Source: Antedon mediterranea (taxonomy: Eukaryota > Echinodermata > Crinoidea > Comatulida > Antedonidae). Taken from it: DNA of 64,000 nucleotides. A model generated the notes under the pieces. That model saw only the letters and a program-made list of their open reading frames with translations. It made no database searches and was not told the DNA's origin. Positions 41,601 through 56,600 of the stretch are shown in pieces (position 1 is the stretch's first letter; every line of letters begins with the position of its first letter). The stretch is taken from contig NC_092676.1 of NCBI RefSeq assembly GCF_964355755.1, positions 30,081,871-30,145,870 on the forward strand, in the 5' to 3' direction. The position numbers and the translations under genes are program-made.

Positions 41601-44600
41601 TTTATTTCATCATCACGATTTTAGTAACTTGGATGATGTCACAGATCTTAATCTCTATTCTATAGTATAATACTTTAATAGTTACCACAAAATGTATTTC
41701 ATTTATTATTTCATGCCTACAGTATCCTTACCATGAAAGCCTTCCACATATAATGTAATATATTCACAATTTAGTATTCAATTTATTTGAAAAGTTTTTT
41801 TAATTCCCAATATGATAACTCTACAATTTAACATTTACCATTTAGAACGTTAACTGTACTGAATTTATGTTCTTTTTCCAGTGCAATTGACTGCCATAAC
41901 AAGAATCTAAAACTGAGAGTACTCAAGTCATGGATGCTAGTTATTATACATAAGAAATCAAAGGCTGATCGTCTACATGAATACCATCTAAAAGCAAAAG
42001 GCTTGAAATCTCTGAGTTATTGTGTAAAACGTTCTCAATTAGATGAGGAACAAGCGGTTGATTTCTATTTGTCTGGAACCCTTAAGTCTTACTTTGCCAA
42101 GGTATGACACCTGTTACTGTATATTTTATTGTAATATATATATCCAATAGATATTTATATATATATATTGTCCTATAAAGGATCCTATATTTAATAAAAC
42201 ACACTTGTTAATGTATATTTATTTTTATATTTTACCCCCCAATGCATATCAATTTTATATTTTATCTTTTCTAAAAAATGCCAGTATTGTGCTTAGAGAG
42301 TTGTATTTAAATTGTTTTTTTTTTTTCTAGTGGCAAGAACGATACTATTCCAAGAGGCAACATCAACTGAAAGTTTTCTTTCAAAAATGGAAAAAAGCAA
42401 AACTGGATAAAGAACGTCTTCGTATTATCCAACATTTTAGTTTCAAGCAAACGCTTTCAAAATTCTTTGAAAGATGGAAAGAACAGTGCGAGACAAACAA
42501 CAAAGAAAGAATCGCTTCATTATATTACAAGTATGTTTTGTCTATTAGTATTTAGTACAATTATTGAAAATTTAATTTCTTTTGTAACAAGGAAAAAAGA
42601 GTTTGTCTAGAAAAGTTAACCACAGTCGTGCAGTTTCCTTAAACCAGGTCATTTTATATGCAAAGCTCTATAATATAAATAAAATTTTGCTATAATGTCA
42701 TTTTCATATTTATTATTTTAAATCAAATACTAAAATAACAATAATTTGAATCAATAAGAACTATCTTTTTTATTTCCTGTAGAGTGTTACTTCTTTCAAG
42801 ATATTTCACATTGTGGAGAACTGCTGTTGAAAACAATAGAAAAGCTTATCAAGATGTTAGAAAGGCTACAACCTTCCATAATTCAATGATCACAAGAAGG
42901 ATGATACAAGATTGGAAAATACAGACAGCAAAAGCAACTCTTTCTAAGATGCATTATCGGTTAGTTTCTCATAATATTTTTTCTTTTTAAATTTCATCTA
43001 TTATCTCTGTCTAAATTATCAAACTTGACAAAAAATTGTCATGTGCTTAAATATGGTAGTGAAATATCCAAATATGGTAGTGATATGACGTCATCGTGTC
43101 CATATATGGGCACATCACATGAAGTTTGATAGTGTAGACAGAGCTTTAGAGTTGAGAGTTTTTTGATACCCTGGTACTAATGATTTTCTTTCTTTTAAAC
43201 AGTAATCACCTTTTGTACAAAGTGTTTTCTGGTTTGAAAAGAGCAGTGCAAGTGTCTAGAGTAGAACGCCTTGAAGATAACAGTAAAGCCATGGAATTTA
43301 AAAGATTATGGCGGTGTCGACATTGCCTAGCGACATGGAAAAGGACACTCAGTCAGAAGAAGTTTCAGAAACAAAAAGAAAGAAAACAAATTAGGTACAG
43401 AAAAATAGACAGACTTGTCTATTTAACTACTCATGTCATCTACTACTTTTTTTTTTAATAAATAGTTTTGATAAGTTGTATTCATATTCATTATTTTATT
43501 GTTTGTTTTTAGTATTTTGTCTTTTAATTTATGTTTTTATAGATTATGAGGCTTTATATATTGTATTCATTTGTCTAATTGCATGTTACATTCAACCAAT
43601 CAAATTTCATTTTTAAATTGTTGTTTAAATGACAATAAATACTATTGTATCAGATTTAATTTTTTCTGTTATCAAATTCCTTTAGACGTGCTTTTCAAAT
43701 TTGGTGCTTAAAGTTACAACGAAACCACATCCAAACACGACTCGTCTCGGCTCTTGCTAACAAGAATCTTTTGAAGCGATACTTTACAGTTTGGTGTACA
43801 AAGGTCAAAGAAGCTGAACAACGACAAATTGGTGCTATTTATTTACTTAGAAATTTAAGGATGAAAATTGTCTTCCAAAAATGGCTGCAGATTACTAAAA
43901 GAAATATTCAACTCAGGTAGGTCATTAAAGCTTTATCAGAAATAGTAGATGCTGAATCCATTCCTTTACCTTTCCAGATTTAGAGGATTTGCTTTGTATA
44001 ACATGTTTTATTGTAATCAATCAATAAATTAATCAATCAATTGTCACAGGGAAAAACTTGAAGGATTTCAATCATCAAAGCAAACATGCTGCAAACACCG
44101 GATTCTCATTGGTTGGAAGTCTTTACACCTGGAACATCAGAAGTGGTCACTAAAGTGTGCAAGAAATGCATGGAACAATTGGGTGTCACTAGTCAAGCAG
44201 AGGAAAATGGAGCAGATATTCAACCAATCACAGAACAGAGTAGAGAATCGATTACTAACAGGTGAGATGTAAATATATTTTGGTACTTTAGGTTATTGTG
44301 GTCATTTATTTATTGTCTATTTATTTATTGTTTTAAATTAATATAAATAAATTCTGTTTTAGTATTCTTCAATTCTTGGCTTGCTGCCAAAAGACGAATA
44401 GACTTGAATGCAGAAAGAGCATTGTCATCTAAGAAGTGTCTGCAACGGAGCCTACTACATCAAATGCTTCTTGACTGGCAATTGAAGACTAGAAAGTCAA
44501 AGGTCATTGCTCCCATGCGGCTTCGTCAAGACAAGAAGCTGTTATGCAGGTAAAAATAGAAATGGTTTCCTTGAATACCATTTTTGTTTTTAATGAAATT

Positions 44601-47600
44601 AAGATCCATTTAGAGTTTGCAACAAATCAAAAGCAAACATGCTTCAACGAAGAAAATCAAATGTTTATAAATTAGATATATATTTATATGTATAATACAT
44701 TTTTTGATTGGTTGCAGAGTATTTACAGCCTGGTCAACATGGTCAGCTACAAGTTCTGACCGTAAGCAAAAGTTGATAGTATTTCAGCAACGCAAACTTA
44801 GCAAAATATTCATTAACTGGAGGTAATCATTTTATAATAATTTTCTGTACTTTTAGTGGCTTGCCATGTACTGAATTTTAAAGGATATAAAAAAAGATTT
44901 GTTTTCAACTATGGTGTACTGCAAACTTTACTAGTGGTTACCTTTAAATTTAATCTTCATTTGCTTCATAATTGCTTTTATTAATACCTTTAATTTTTCC
45001 ATTCTTTAGATCACAAGTTAATTTATTAGTTAAAGAAACAGAGGCAAAGGAGAAATTGTTGAAGTTGAGGATCCGTCAAGTTATCTGCAGTTGGCGTGCT
45101 GTTGTCAGTCGTCGCAAAAAACAAGTTGAGTTCGTTGACTCGACCCAGAAGAGAAAGATGAATCAATTGTATTTCACTTGGAAAGATACATGTGAACGTT
45201 TGGAAATGAAAAGACAGACTAATAGAGGCAATGATGTATGTTCTTTATATAAAACTGTTACTATGGTAGAATCCATTCTTTGGGACACCCTTATTAGGTG
45301 CACAAACAGTATGTTTTAACACTATGGCCAAATGTCAGAGGATACTTAGTTGGTCTTGAATGGTGTCCCCCTGTTTTACAATATGCTCTCAGTCTTGTTT
45401 ATTTATGCTTTGCTCACCTCTTCCAATTTTTTTTATTAAGGCCCGGAAGTATATTATGAAGATGATGACCTTACGCAATTGGAAAAGAGCAATCCAACAA
45501 CAGCTACATCAGGAAACTGAAAGTTGTCAAAGAATACAACAATTGCAGGAGTGCAACAGACGAAATGCTGCCCTCTCTGTCTGGAGAAGGCAACTTAAAT
45601 GTCAAAAGCTGGCAAGGTAAAAGGGATATTGATATTGTATATTATTAATTTAAAACATTAAACTCTATCTACACTATCAAACTAGTTTGACCAAAAAAGT
45701 GTGATATGCCCAAATATGGTAGTGATATGGCTATATATGGTAGTGATATGACATCATCATGTCCATATATGGGCATATCACATTTTGTTGTCACATAAAG
45801 TTTGAAAGTGTAGACAGAGCTTTATATTTAGTGTATCATTATCTTCCAACAGAGCAAAGTGTGATGAGTTTCAGATACGTCACTTACATGGCGTGTTTAT
45901 CACATGGCACCAACTTACTCAAAATGTACTTCAGGATTCCTTCTCACGGTTCTCTATGGCGGTGCTGTCTCAATGCCTGATAGAAGATAGTGTTGATGGA
46001 ACTGAACGTAGCAGCAGTGATCTTGCATACCAGAGTAGCCCTGATGGTTATTGGAGTAGGTTACCTTTGGATGAGTCTAAAAGCTATTTTGAAGATCAAT
46101 TGAGCCAAGTTGATGTGATTGATGGGCCAAACCACAGATATCAGATGACAAGACTGCAGTCACTTCAGGAGAGTGTAAATAGCCCAGCTCTTAGGATGAG
46201 GTCCCAGAGTTGGTCTTCAGGCCAGCAAACTTGGATGTCAGAAGTAACTTCAGATCTGAGGTGTCATAATGATGACCAGGTGATAGCAGATTTCAGATCC
46301 AAGACAAACCGTATGTTTCCAGAACAAGCATCTGGACTGTTTGTTTGCAATGAGAGAGGAGATGGGAACCATTTGCGTGACACCTGGTGGTGCTTAGATG
46401 ACAGCAGAGGGCGCTCTTCCAGCTTAATTCCTTCAAGTGGAACAATTAGCAGTAGAGAAAACTCCGTTCCTGGTCTTCCCAGTGAATCCTACACTGTAGT
46501 AAGTCAACATTGAATTCATATTTTTTTCTTAGATAGATTTTGACTTCTTACGATACAAATATTAATTTTTTTTAATTCACATTTCAAATTTACAATATTG
46601 AAATAGCAATTAATAAATAAATTACAAGTACATTACAACATATAAAAATTACATTAAAATATTGATAAAATGTTATTTAAAAATTATAAAACAATCAATG
46701 TTTTGTGTTATCTCACTAATTATTAATAATTACAAATTATCTTTTGATTTATTTCTTAGATTAGGTTACAGAAGATTATACGACATTGGAAGCACTGGCC
46801 AATGAGCATAGCGTTTAAACAATGGTGGACATATACCAAAGACATGAAGATGCTTAGAGAGTCACAGCAGCAATTGCAACTACGACAAAAACAACTACAT
46901 CAGAGGGCTGTGTTTCCATATTGGCTTCAACAAACGCACCTTATGAGACAAGCAAGGGAGCACTATGTAAGATACTATAATACACCTTGTATTGATTTAT
47001 TCATGGAGCAGTAAACATGAAAATGTTTTCGCCATAAACTCACAAACATTAATTATTTGTATTGTATGTACTTTTCCATTTACAGAATGTTGTGTTGATG
47101 TCAAATTGTCTTCATAAATTACTCAATTATAAGCAGCAAAGACAAAAGAAGCATGAAGACACCGTAACCGCAAATAACTTCTCACAACGGACACAACTGG
47201 GGAACTCCTTTGACACATGGAGAATTAAGGTATGCCAGTTGTGGTAACTGAGTGGTTATAACACTTATATCATACAGAAAGACACAGGTTCAAATCCTGC
47301 TGAGACTCCCAGTCCACTTAACTGTAAATGAGTATCTCGTTAATACTAGGGGATAACACTTTGTGAAAAGGAATAGGCCACCCTAACACATATACATTTT
47401 AACAGCTCATACCGTTACATAAATAACAACACCTTTGTTTATTTAAGTTCTATATACTTGTTCTTATGTAAAAGGGTCCTACAAAAAAACGAAGCTACAG
47501 CTTTTTTATGCAGGATCCCTGTTCTCAGTTGTACTGTAATTATGATGTACTGTAATTGATGACTAAATAAATGTGGAATAAATGAAATGAAATTCAGAAG

Positions 47601-50600
47601 TTATACAGGACTTTATTTGTATTGAACTGTATAACAAGTATTTATGTATACTGTATATAAAAGGAATAGGCCACCCTAACACATATACATTTTAAGAGCC
47701 ATTGTCTGTAAAAATCAAAGATTTGGTGGCAGATGTAAAAAAATGGATTTCTCTCAAATTTTTACCATGAATAGACATTTCAATAAAAAGCATATCTACA
47801 ACATTCATTTTAATTTTTAGCCTCCGTTGCCATGACAACGGTCAATTATCCAAATTTTGATGTTTTTGCCATTTTTCACAGATTTTCTATAGTGAAAAAG
47901 TACAAACTTGTATACTTATTTTAACCAAAAATACTTACAGTATACAGTTTTTGTTTATAGCAGTGTAAACAACATGTATTGAGTTCCATTTAATGTAGAA
48001 AAAAAAAAAATTACAAAATGGAGTTTGGTTGATACCATTATTTTAAAAAGGGGTGTTTTTAAAAAATATTTTTTTTTATAAAAGTATACCTCATAAACGT
48101 ACCTATAACTTCCAAAGTGGTGTTTTTAAATCAATGAGGTTTTTTAATTTGATAGTCAATAGGTTTGTCAACAATAATCACGAAAAAAACACTGGGGTAA
48201 ATTTTGTACATAGGTTTTGTGTTGCCAGGAAAATACAAAAAATACAAAAAATATAACTAAATATCAACAAACAAAACACATGAAACACAATTTAAATATG
48301 GCTAATCCAATAATAAAATGTATATGTGGCTTGTCATAATGCTACTAGAGTCATACGAATAGTTTAGATAAAATAGGAGAATGTGTTGCCAGGTTTATTT
48401 CAATTAATTGCCAGAAAAACAGTTTGCATTGAAATATTTAGTTGATGGAAAATAATGTTAAACTTGGAAATAATTGTGTCAATGGTTTTTATAAATTTTT
48501 AAATCTATTTTGTGTAAAGAGATACAGAAAGACCTCCCAAAAAATCTGACCTTGTAAATAGGTCATTTGAGGTCAAAAGGGGTCAGAATGCAAAACAGGA
48601 CAGGTCCCCAGTTTACTACAACTATTAATGTTTGATCAAAATTTACAAGATAGTTCATAACAATTATCAACAATTTTCATATTTTACCTATAGTGTTACC
48701 TTAGCAACCATTTCTATGTGTAACTAAGGAAAGTAATTTAAAAAAAACGTAAAAAATGGCGTTTTTATAAATACAAAGAATTGATTGTATTTGTAATTTT
48801 TCTCAATTTTACTTCTACTACATTCCATTAATGACAAACTTGACCTTGTAAATTCATTAATTTTGAGGTCAACATTTTACCATAGTAACAGTTTCTATGC
48901 AAAAATTTCAAAAAAATAAGGGGTTTTTCATAAATACAAGACATTTTTTTTACATAGTTTTACATTTCTAGTTTTTGCCAAATTTACTTTAAATACTGAA
49001 TCCTAATAATCTCAGAAAGAAAGTCTTGACGAATCTGAATAAAGGTAAAAAAAATGACCTTTAGTGTTATCTTAAACCTGTTTACGTAACAAATGATATT
49101 AAAAAAAAAAATTAAATATGGAGTTTCATGAAAAAAAATATTTTTACATATTGAGGTCAAATGACATCAACCTATAGTGTATTGTAGCAACTGTTTCTAT
49201 ACGTAACTAAGTACAATATTTTTAATATGGGGTTTCATGACTACAAACAATTGATTACATAGCTTTACTACCTTTTCCCAAATTTACTTATCTACTGAAT
49301 CCCAGAAAATGTCTGACCTTGGGAAAGGGTAATTTGTTGGGTCAAGTTATGTCAAAATGTATTATTTATGTTATCTTAGAACCTGTTTCTATGCGTAACT
49401 AAGGATAATTGTTTTTTACATACAGTTGAACCTCCCGTAAGTGGCCACCCTCGGGACCTGGAAAAGTGGCCGCTTACGGGCGGTGACCCCTTACGGGAGG
49501 TTCTGCCGATAAAAGGCCAAAATCACTTATTATGGCTATATACGATATTCTTAACGAAACGAGCCTCTCAATTTCCAGCTAATTGTAGGCCTATTATTAT
49601 TTATAATCAGGTGGTTTAGTATTTTTTAGCATTTTCAGACAAATTTTAAAAACTTTTATCATATGAAAAATGGTCGGTCAAAATCTGTGTAATTTTCTCA
49701 TCTCTTCACAGTAATGTTTTTAAAACCTCTTCAAAATAAAGCTAATATATAAAGAAATACAATAAACATGCACCTCTAATTCATAGGTCCATGCAATAAG
49801 TATCACATTTTTCGATTGGCCGCTTACAAAAAATCTCATTTTTAGTATAAAAAGGTGCCCGCAGCTGCTTACGGTAAGCACCAAATGCACTAATTAGATA
49901 GGAAGAACAAACAGGCTTTTCAAAGTGCGTCCGTCAAGGGAGGTGGTTGCTGTAAATAAAATATGGGGTTTTCATGAATAAAAATAATCACAGAAGAAAG
50001 TGCTTACGAATATGACCTTGTGAAACGGTAATTTGAAAATGCAAATAAGGCATGCCTGCTAATAATCTACAAATTTAAATTTGTATGAGATAAATATGCA
50101 AAATCTAAAGAATATCTCATTTTTAGTTACCATAGTAACTGTTGCTATGCATAACTAAGGGAAATTATCAGATAATTATTGATTAATAATTAATACTGAA
50201 TCCAACCATCACAGTAAAAAAATATAGAATTTAAAACCAATATTTAATAATAAAGTGTGATATTTTACATGCTGACCTTAAATGAAATGAAATTTCAAAT
50301 CAGGGCTTCAATATTTGTTATGTAGCATTAACATACCTGAGTATATCATTGACTTTTGATTGGTTCTATTTTGGTAACCGCAAATAACTTCTCACAACGG
50401 ACACAACTGGGGAACTCCTTTGACACATGGAGAATTAAGGTATGCCAGTTGTGGTAACTGAGTGGTTATAACACTTATATCATACAGAAAGACACAGGTT
50501 CAAATCCTGCTGAGACTCCCAGTCCACTTAACTGTAAATGAGTATCTCGTTAATACTAGGGGATAACACTTTGTGAAAAGGAATAGGCCACCCTAACACA

Positions 50601-53600
50601 TATACATTTTAACAGCTCATACCGTTACATAAATAACAACACCTTTGTTTATTTAAGTTCTATATACTTGTTCTTATGTAAAAGGGTCCTACAAAAAAAC
50701 GAAGCTACAGCTTTTTTATGCAGGATCCCTGTTCTCAGTTGTACTGTAATTATGATGTACTGTAATTGATGACTAAATAAATGTGGAATAAATGAAATGA
50801 AATTCAGAAGTTATACAGGACTTTATTTGTATTGAACTGTATAACAAGTATTTATGTATACTGTATATAAAAGGAATAGGCCACCCTAACACATATACAT
50901 TTTAAGAGCCATTGTCTGTAAAAATCAAAGATTTGGTGGCAGATGTAAAAAAATGGATTTCTCTCAAATTTTTACCATGAATAGACATTTCAATAAAAAG
51001 CATATCTACAACATTCATTTTAATTGTTAGCCTCCGTTGCCATGACAACGGTCAATTATCCAAATTTTGATGTTTTTGCCATTTTTCACAGATTTTCTAT
51101 AGTGAAAAAGTACAAACTTGTATACTTATTTTAACCAAAAATACTTACAGTATACAGTTTTTGTTTATAGCAGTGTAAACAACATGTATTGAGTTCCATT
51201 TAATGTAGAAAAAAAAAAAATTACAAAATGGAGTTTGGTTGATACCATTATTTTAAAAAGGGGTGTTTTTAAAAAATATTTTTTCTTATAAAAGTATACC
51301 TCATAAACGTACCTATAACTTCCAAAGTGGTGTTTTTAAATCAATGAGGTTTTTTAATTTGATAGTCAATAGGTTTGTCAACAATAATCACGAAAAAAAC
51401 ACTGGGGTAAATTTTGTACATAGGTTTTGTGTTGCCAGGAAAATACAAAAAATACAAAAAATATAACTAAATATCAACAAACAAAACACATGAAACACAA
51501 TTTAAATATGGCTAATCCAATAATAAAATGTATATGTGGCTTGTCATAATGCTACTAGAGTCATACGAATAGTTTAGATAAAATAGGAGAATGTGTTGCC
51601 AGGTTTATTTCAATTAATTGCCAGAAAAACAGTTTGCATTGAAATATTTAGTTGATGGAAAATAATGTTAAACTTGGAAATAATTGTGTCAATGGTTTTT
51701 ATAAATTTTTAAATCTATTTTGTGTAAAGAGATACAGAAAGACCTCCCAAAAAATCTGACCTTGTAAATAGGTCATTTGAGGTCAAAAGGGGTCAGAATG
51801 CAAAACAGGACAGGTCCCCAGTTTACTACAACTATTAATGTTTGATCAAAATTTACAAGATAGTTCATAACAATTATCAACAATTTTCATATTTTACCTA
51901 TAGTGTTACCTTAGCAACCATTTCTATGTGTAACTAAGGAAAGTAATTTAAAAAAAACGTAAAAAATGGCGTTTTTATAAATACAAAGAATTGATTGTAT
52001 TTGTAATTTTTCTCAATTTTACTTCTACTACATTCCATTAATGACAAACTTGACCTTGTAAATTCATTAATTTTGAGGTCAACATTTTACCATAGTAACA
52101 GTTTCTATGCAAAAATTTCAAAAAAATAAGGGGTTTTTCATAAATACAAGACATTTTTTTTACATAGTTTTACATTTCTACTTTTTGCCAAATTTACTTT
52201 AAATACTGAATCCTAATAATCTCAGAAAGAAAGTCTTGACGAATCTGAATAAAGGTAAAAAAAATGACCTTTAGTGTTATCTTAAACCTGTTTACGTAAC
52301 AAATGATATTAAAAAAAAAAATTAAATATGGAGTTTCATGAAAAAAAATATTTTTACATATTGAGGTCAAATGACATCAACCTATAGTGTATTGTAGCAA
52401 CTGTTTCTATACGTAACTAAGTACAATATTTTTAATATGGGGTTTCATGACTACAAACAATTGATTACATAGCTTTACTACCTTTTCCCAAATTTACTTA
52501 TCTACTGAATCCCAGAAAATGTCTGACCTTGGGAAAGGGTAATTTGTTGGGTCAAGTTATGTCAAAATGTATTATTTATGTTATCTTAGAACCTGTTTCT
52601 ATGCGTAACTAAGGATAATTGTTTTTTACATACAGTTGAACCTCCCGTAAGTGGCCACCCTCGGGACCTGGAAAAGTGGCCGCTTACGGGCGGTGACCCC
52701 TTACGGGAGGTTCTGCCGATAAAAGGCCAAAATCACTTATTATGGCTATATACGATATTCTTAACGAAACGAGCCTCTCAATTTCCAGCTAATTGTAGGC
52801 CTATTATTATTTATAATCAGGTGGTTTAGTATTTTTTAGCATTTTCAGACAAATTTTAAAAACTTTTATCATATGAAAAATGGTCGGTCAAAATCTGTGT
52901 AATTTTCTCATCTCTTCACAGTAATGTTTTTAAAACCTCTTCAAAATAAAGCTAATATATAAAGAAATACAATAAACATGCACCTCTAATTCATAGGTCC
53001 ATGCAATAAGTATCACATTTTTCGATTGGCCGCTTACAAAAAATCTCATTTTTAGTATAAAAAGGTGCCCGCAGCTGCTTACGGTAAGCACCAAATGCAC
53101 TAATTAGATAGGAAGAACAAACAGGCTTTTCAAAGTGCGTCCGTCAAGGGAGGTGGTTGCTGTAAATAAAATATGGGGTTTTCATGAATAAAAATAATCA
53201 CAGAAGAAAGTGCTTACGAATATGACCTTGTGAAACGGTAATTTGAAAATGCAAATAAGGCATGCCTGCTAATAATCTACAAATTTAAATTTGTATGAGA
53301 TAAATATGCAAAATCTAAAGAATATCTCATTTTTAGTTACCATAGTAACTGTTGCTATGCATAACTAAGGGAAATTATCAGATAATTATTGATTAATAAT
53401 TAATACTGAATCCAACCATCACAGTAAAAAAATATAGAATTTAAAACCAATATTTAATAATAAAGTGTGATATTTTACATGCTGACCTTAAATGAAATGA
53501 AATTTCAAATCAGGGCTTCAATATTTGTTATGTAGCATTAACATACCTGAGTATATCATTGACTTTTGATTGGTTCTATTTTGGGGAGGGGAAAGTGGTG

Positions 53601-56600
53601 GATCCAGAGGATCGACTTTTAAATAGTTAGGGGATTGAAGGCGAGGGTCTAAAAACTTAACTTTATGTCATATCTTTTGCATTGCAATTTTTAACTTGGG
53701 GTGGGTGGGGGCTTGGAGAAAGGGGAGGGGGTGGGATGGAGGAGTTTGAATCCGTCTATTCATTGGGGCGATAGTAGCGGCAGTGTGGGTGGTGCTTGAA
53801 TGCATGCATTCGACACTCTATAGTGGATGATCGACCAAAGTAAAGTGTTGCAGTTTATTTTTTTTTGTGGTTATAGTCGTGGTGGGGGGGGGGGGGAGTG
53901 GTAGTCGAAAGTGGTGGTGGATGGGCATGTGGGATCTGCATAGGTTAGCAAATAAAAGAAGTAAACAAATGAAAGAGGAGCTTCAAAATAATAGAGGAGT
54001 AATCTGTTGCAAAGATTAAAATTCACAACGATCTTATAATTTATTCAAATTTCCAGAGGATATTATAACCTATAAAACGACATTAAAACTGGGAATTACA
54101 GAATCTATAATTAAAAATTAATTTTTTTCTCACAACACAACTAGAACTATATAAAACATTAAGAATTTTTCTGACCAATGAGTTTCAAATCAAATAATCA
54201 AAGAAAATAAAATGTTTTTACTAATATACCATGTTTTTTTTTTTATAAAAATGCCTATGTTTCTCGCAACACTGCTTGTAGATTTTAAATTTACCCAGTA
54301 TTTTATTTTAGAAATCAATTATTAAACATTAGAACTACCTATTTGTAATAAATCAGCTAAAAAAATACACCACTTTGGGTGTTATGGTGAAGTAAAGTTT
54401 AGTTGCATTGAACAATTTAAAAAAAGTGAAAAACACCCCTTTTTAAATAAATGGTATCTCCCAAAGTATGAAATTAAAAAAAATTAAAAAATTTGAAACA
54501 GGTACACAATGCATTGTTATTATGCATACACTAATTATTTCTTATAATTAAATGAACAACACAAAAATATCGTTCATCAAAGTAGTACCAATATCCATTT
54601 TAAAAAACCTTAAAAAAGGAAAAAATTTGTCAAAAACACAAATTTGGCCGTTGCCATGGAAATATACGTGTGAAATAAAAAATACTTCATATTTGATTTC
54701 TCTCAACACATATATAGCCATGTACAAAATTTGAAAGAAATCCATTTTTTTGAGTCTGCCACTCTTTTTGATATTTCTTTGATTCTTACAGACAATGGCT
54801 CTTAACAGCTCATACTGTTACATTCAGAAGTTATACAGGACTTTATTTGTATTGAACTGTATAACAAGTATTTATGTATACTGTATATAAAAGGAATAGG
54901 CCACCCTAACACATATAAGTTTTAACAGCTCATACTGTTACATTCAGAAGTAATACAGGACTTTATTTGTATTGAACTGTATAACAAGTATTTATGTATA
55001 CTGTATATAAAAGGAATAGGCCACCCTAACACATATACATTTTAACAGCTCATACTGTTACATTCAGAAGTAATACAGGACTTTATTTGTATTGAACTGT
55101 ATAACAAGTATTTATGTATACTGTATATAAAAGGAATAGGCCACCCTAACACATATACATTTTAACAGCTCATACTGTTACATTCAGAAGTAATACAGGA
55201 CTGTATTTGTATTGAACTGTATAACAAGTATTTATGTATACTGTATATAAAAGGAATAGGCCACCCTAACACATATACATTTTAACAGCTCATACTGTTA
55301 CATTCAGAAGTTATACAGGACTTTATTTGTATTGAACTGTATAACAAGTATTTATGTATACTGTATATAAAAGGAATAGGCCACCCTAACACATATACAT
55401 TTTAACAGCTCATACTGTTACATTCAGAAGTAATACAGGACTTTATTTGTATTGAACTGTATAACAAGTATTTATGTATACTGTATATAAAAGGAATAGG
55501 CCACCCTAACACATATAAGTTTTAACAGCTCATACTGTTACATTCAGAAGTAATACAGGACTTTATTTGTATTGAACTGTATAACAAGTATTTATGTATA
55601 CTGTATATAACAATGCAAACCTTAACATTAAAGTTCAAATTTATTTAAATTAATATTTTACCATTTTATCCAACTTTCATGTACACTGCATTATGATTTT
55701 ATTTATTTTCTCAAGTCACTTGAAAACCAGAAAATCATTGGTGTTATGGATACGTGGAAGGAATACATGGGTTGGAGCGAAGATGCTGAACGCAAAGTGC
55801 AAGTAATGAGGGAAGAACTTAAGTTGGTAACAATCAAAGAATGCTGGTATATCTGGAAAATAAAGCACAAACAACTACAAATGGTTGATGAATATAGGAA
55901 TAATGTTCTGAAAAGGAGGTATGTTACTAGTTTGTTTAAAAATCTGACTTTCAAGTTCACATTTATTTACTCATGGTTTATAAATATGATTTTATAGCAT
56001 AAATGATGACAAGAATCCGGCATAGAGAAGTTTACACTTCTGTTTTCGCAGGACCCTTTTACATAAAAAACATAAAACAATAAACACAACATAATAGATA
56101 TAAAATAAAAAAAAGCATTTCCTATTTACATAGCTAGTGTTTATTATTAGAATATATGGGCTATTTACGCTAATACACAATATGGGCTATTTACACTTAC
56201 ACAATATAAGCTATTTAAGCTTACACAATATAACCTATTTACACTCACCCGTCAAATATTGTTATGTGGAAAAGTTTTAGTTTATATTTTACTTTTGTTA
56301 TACCCTAGATGTTTGTTAGAATGGTTTAATCAATCATCATTCCAAGCAATATCAAACAAGAACATGCAACAATTCAGGACAAAATATTTGCTTAAAAAGG
56401 TAAGGGAATTCCATATCTGTTCAAAAAGCCCATATCTGTTAATTTTTCAAAAAAAAAACATTTTATTTCCATTTAATCCATTTTCAGGCATTTGGCAAGT
56501 GGAAATTTCAATTACGAATACATTACATGATGGTAGACAACATACAGTTAAGACAGACTGTACTACTTGGTCAGATAGTAAATAGCTGGCATGAATACAC

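Noticed and set aside
48053-48256. 67-codon frame duplicated at 51263
   Set aside because: It is AT-rich intron sequence, duplicated with the 3.2-kb unit; no domain or splice context.
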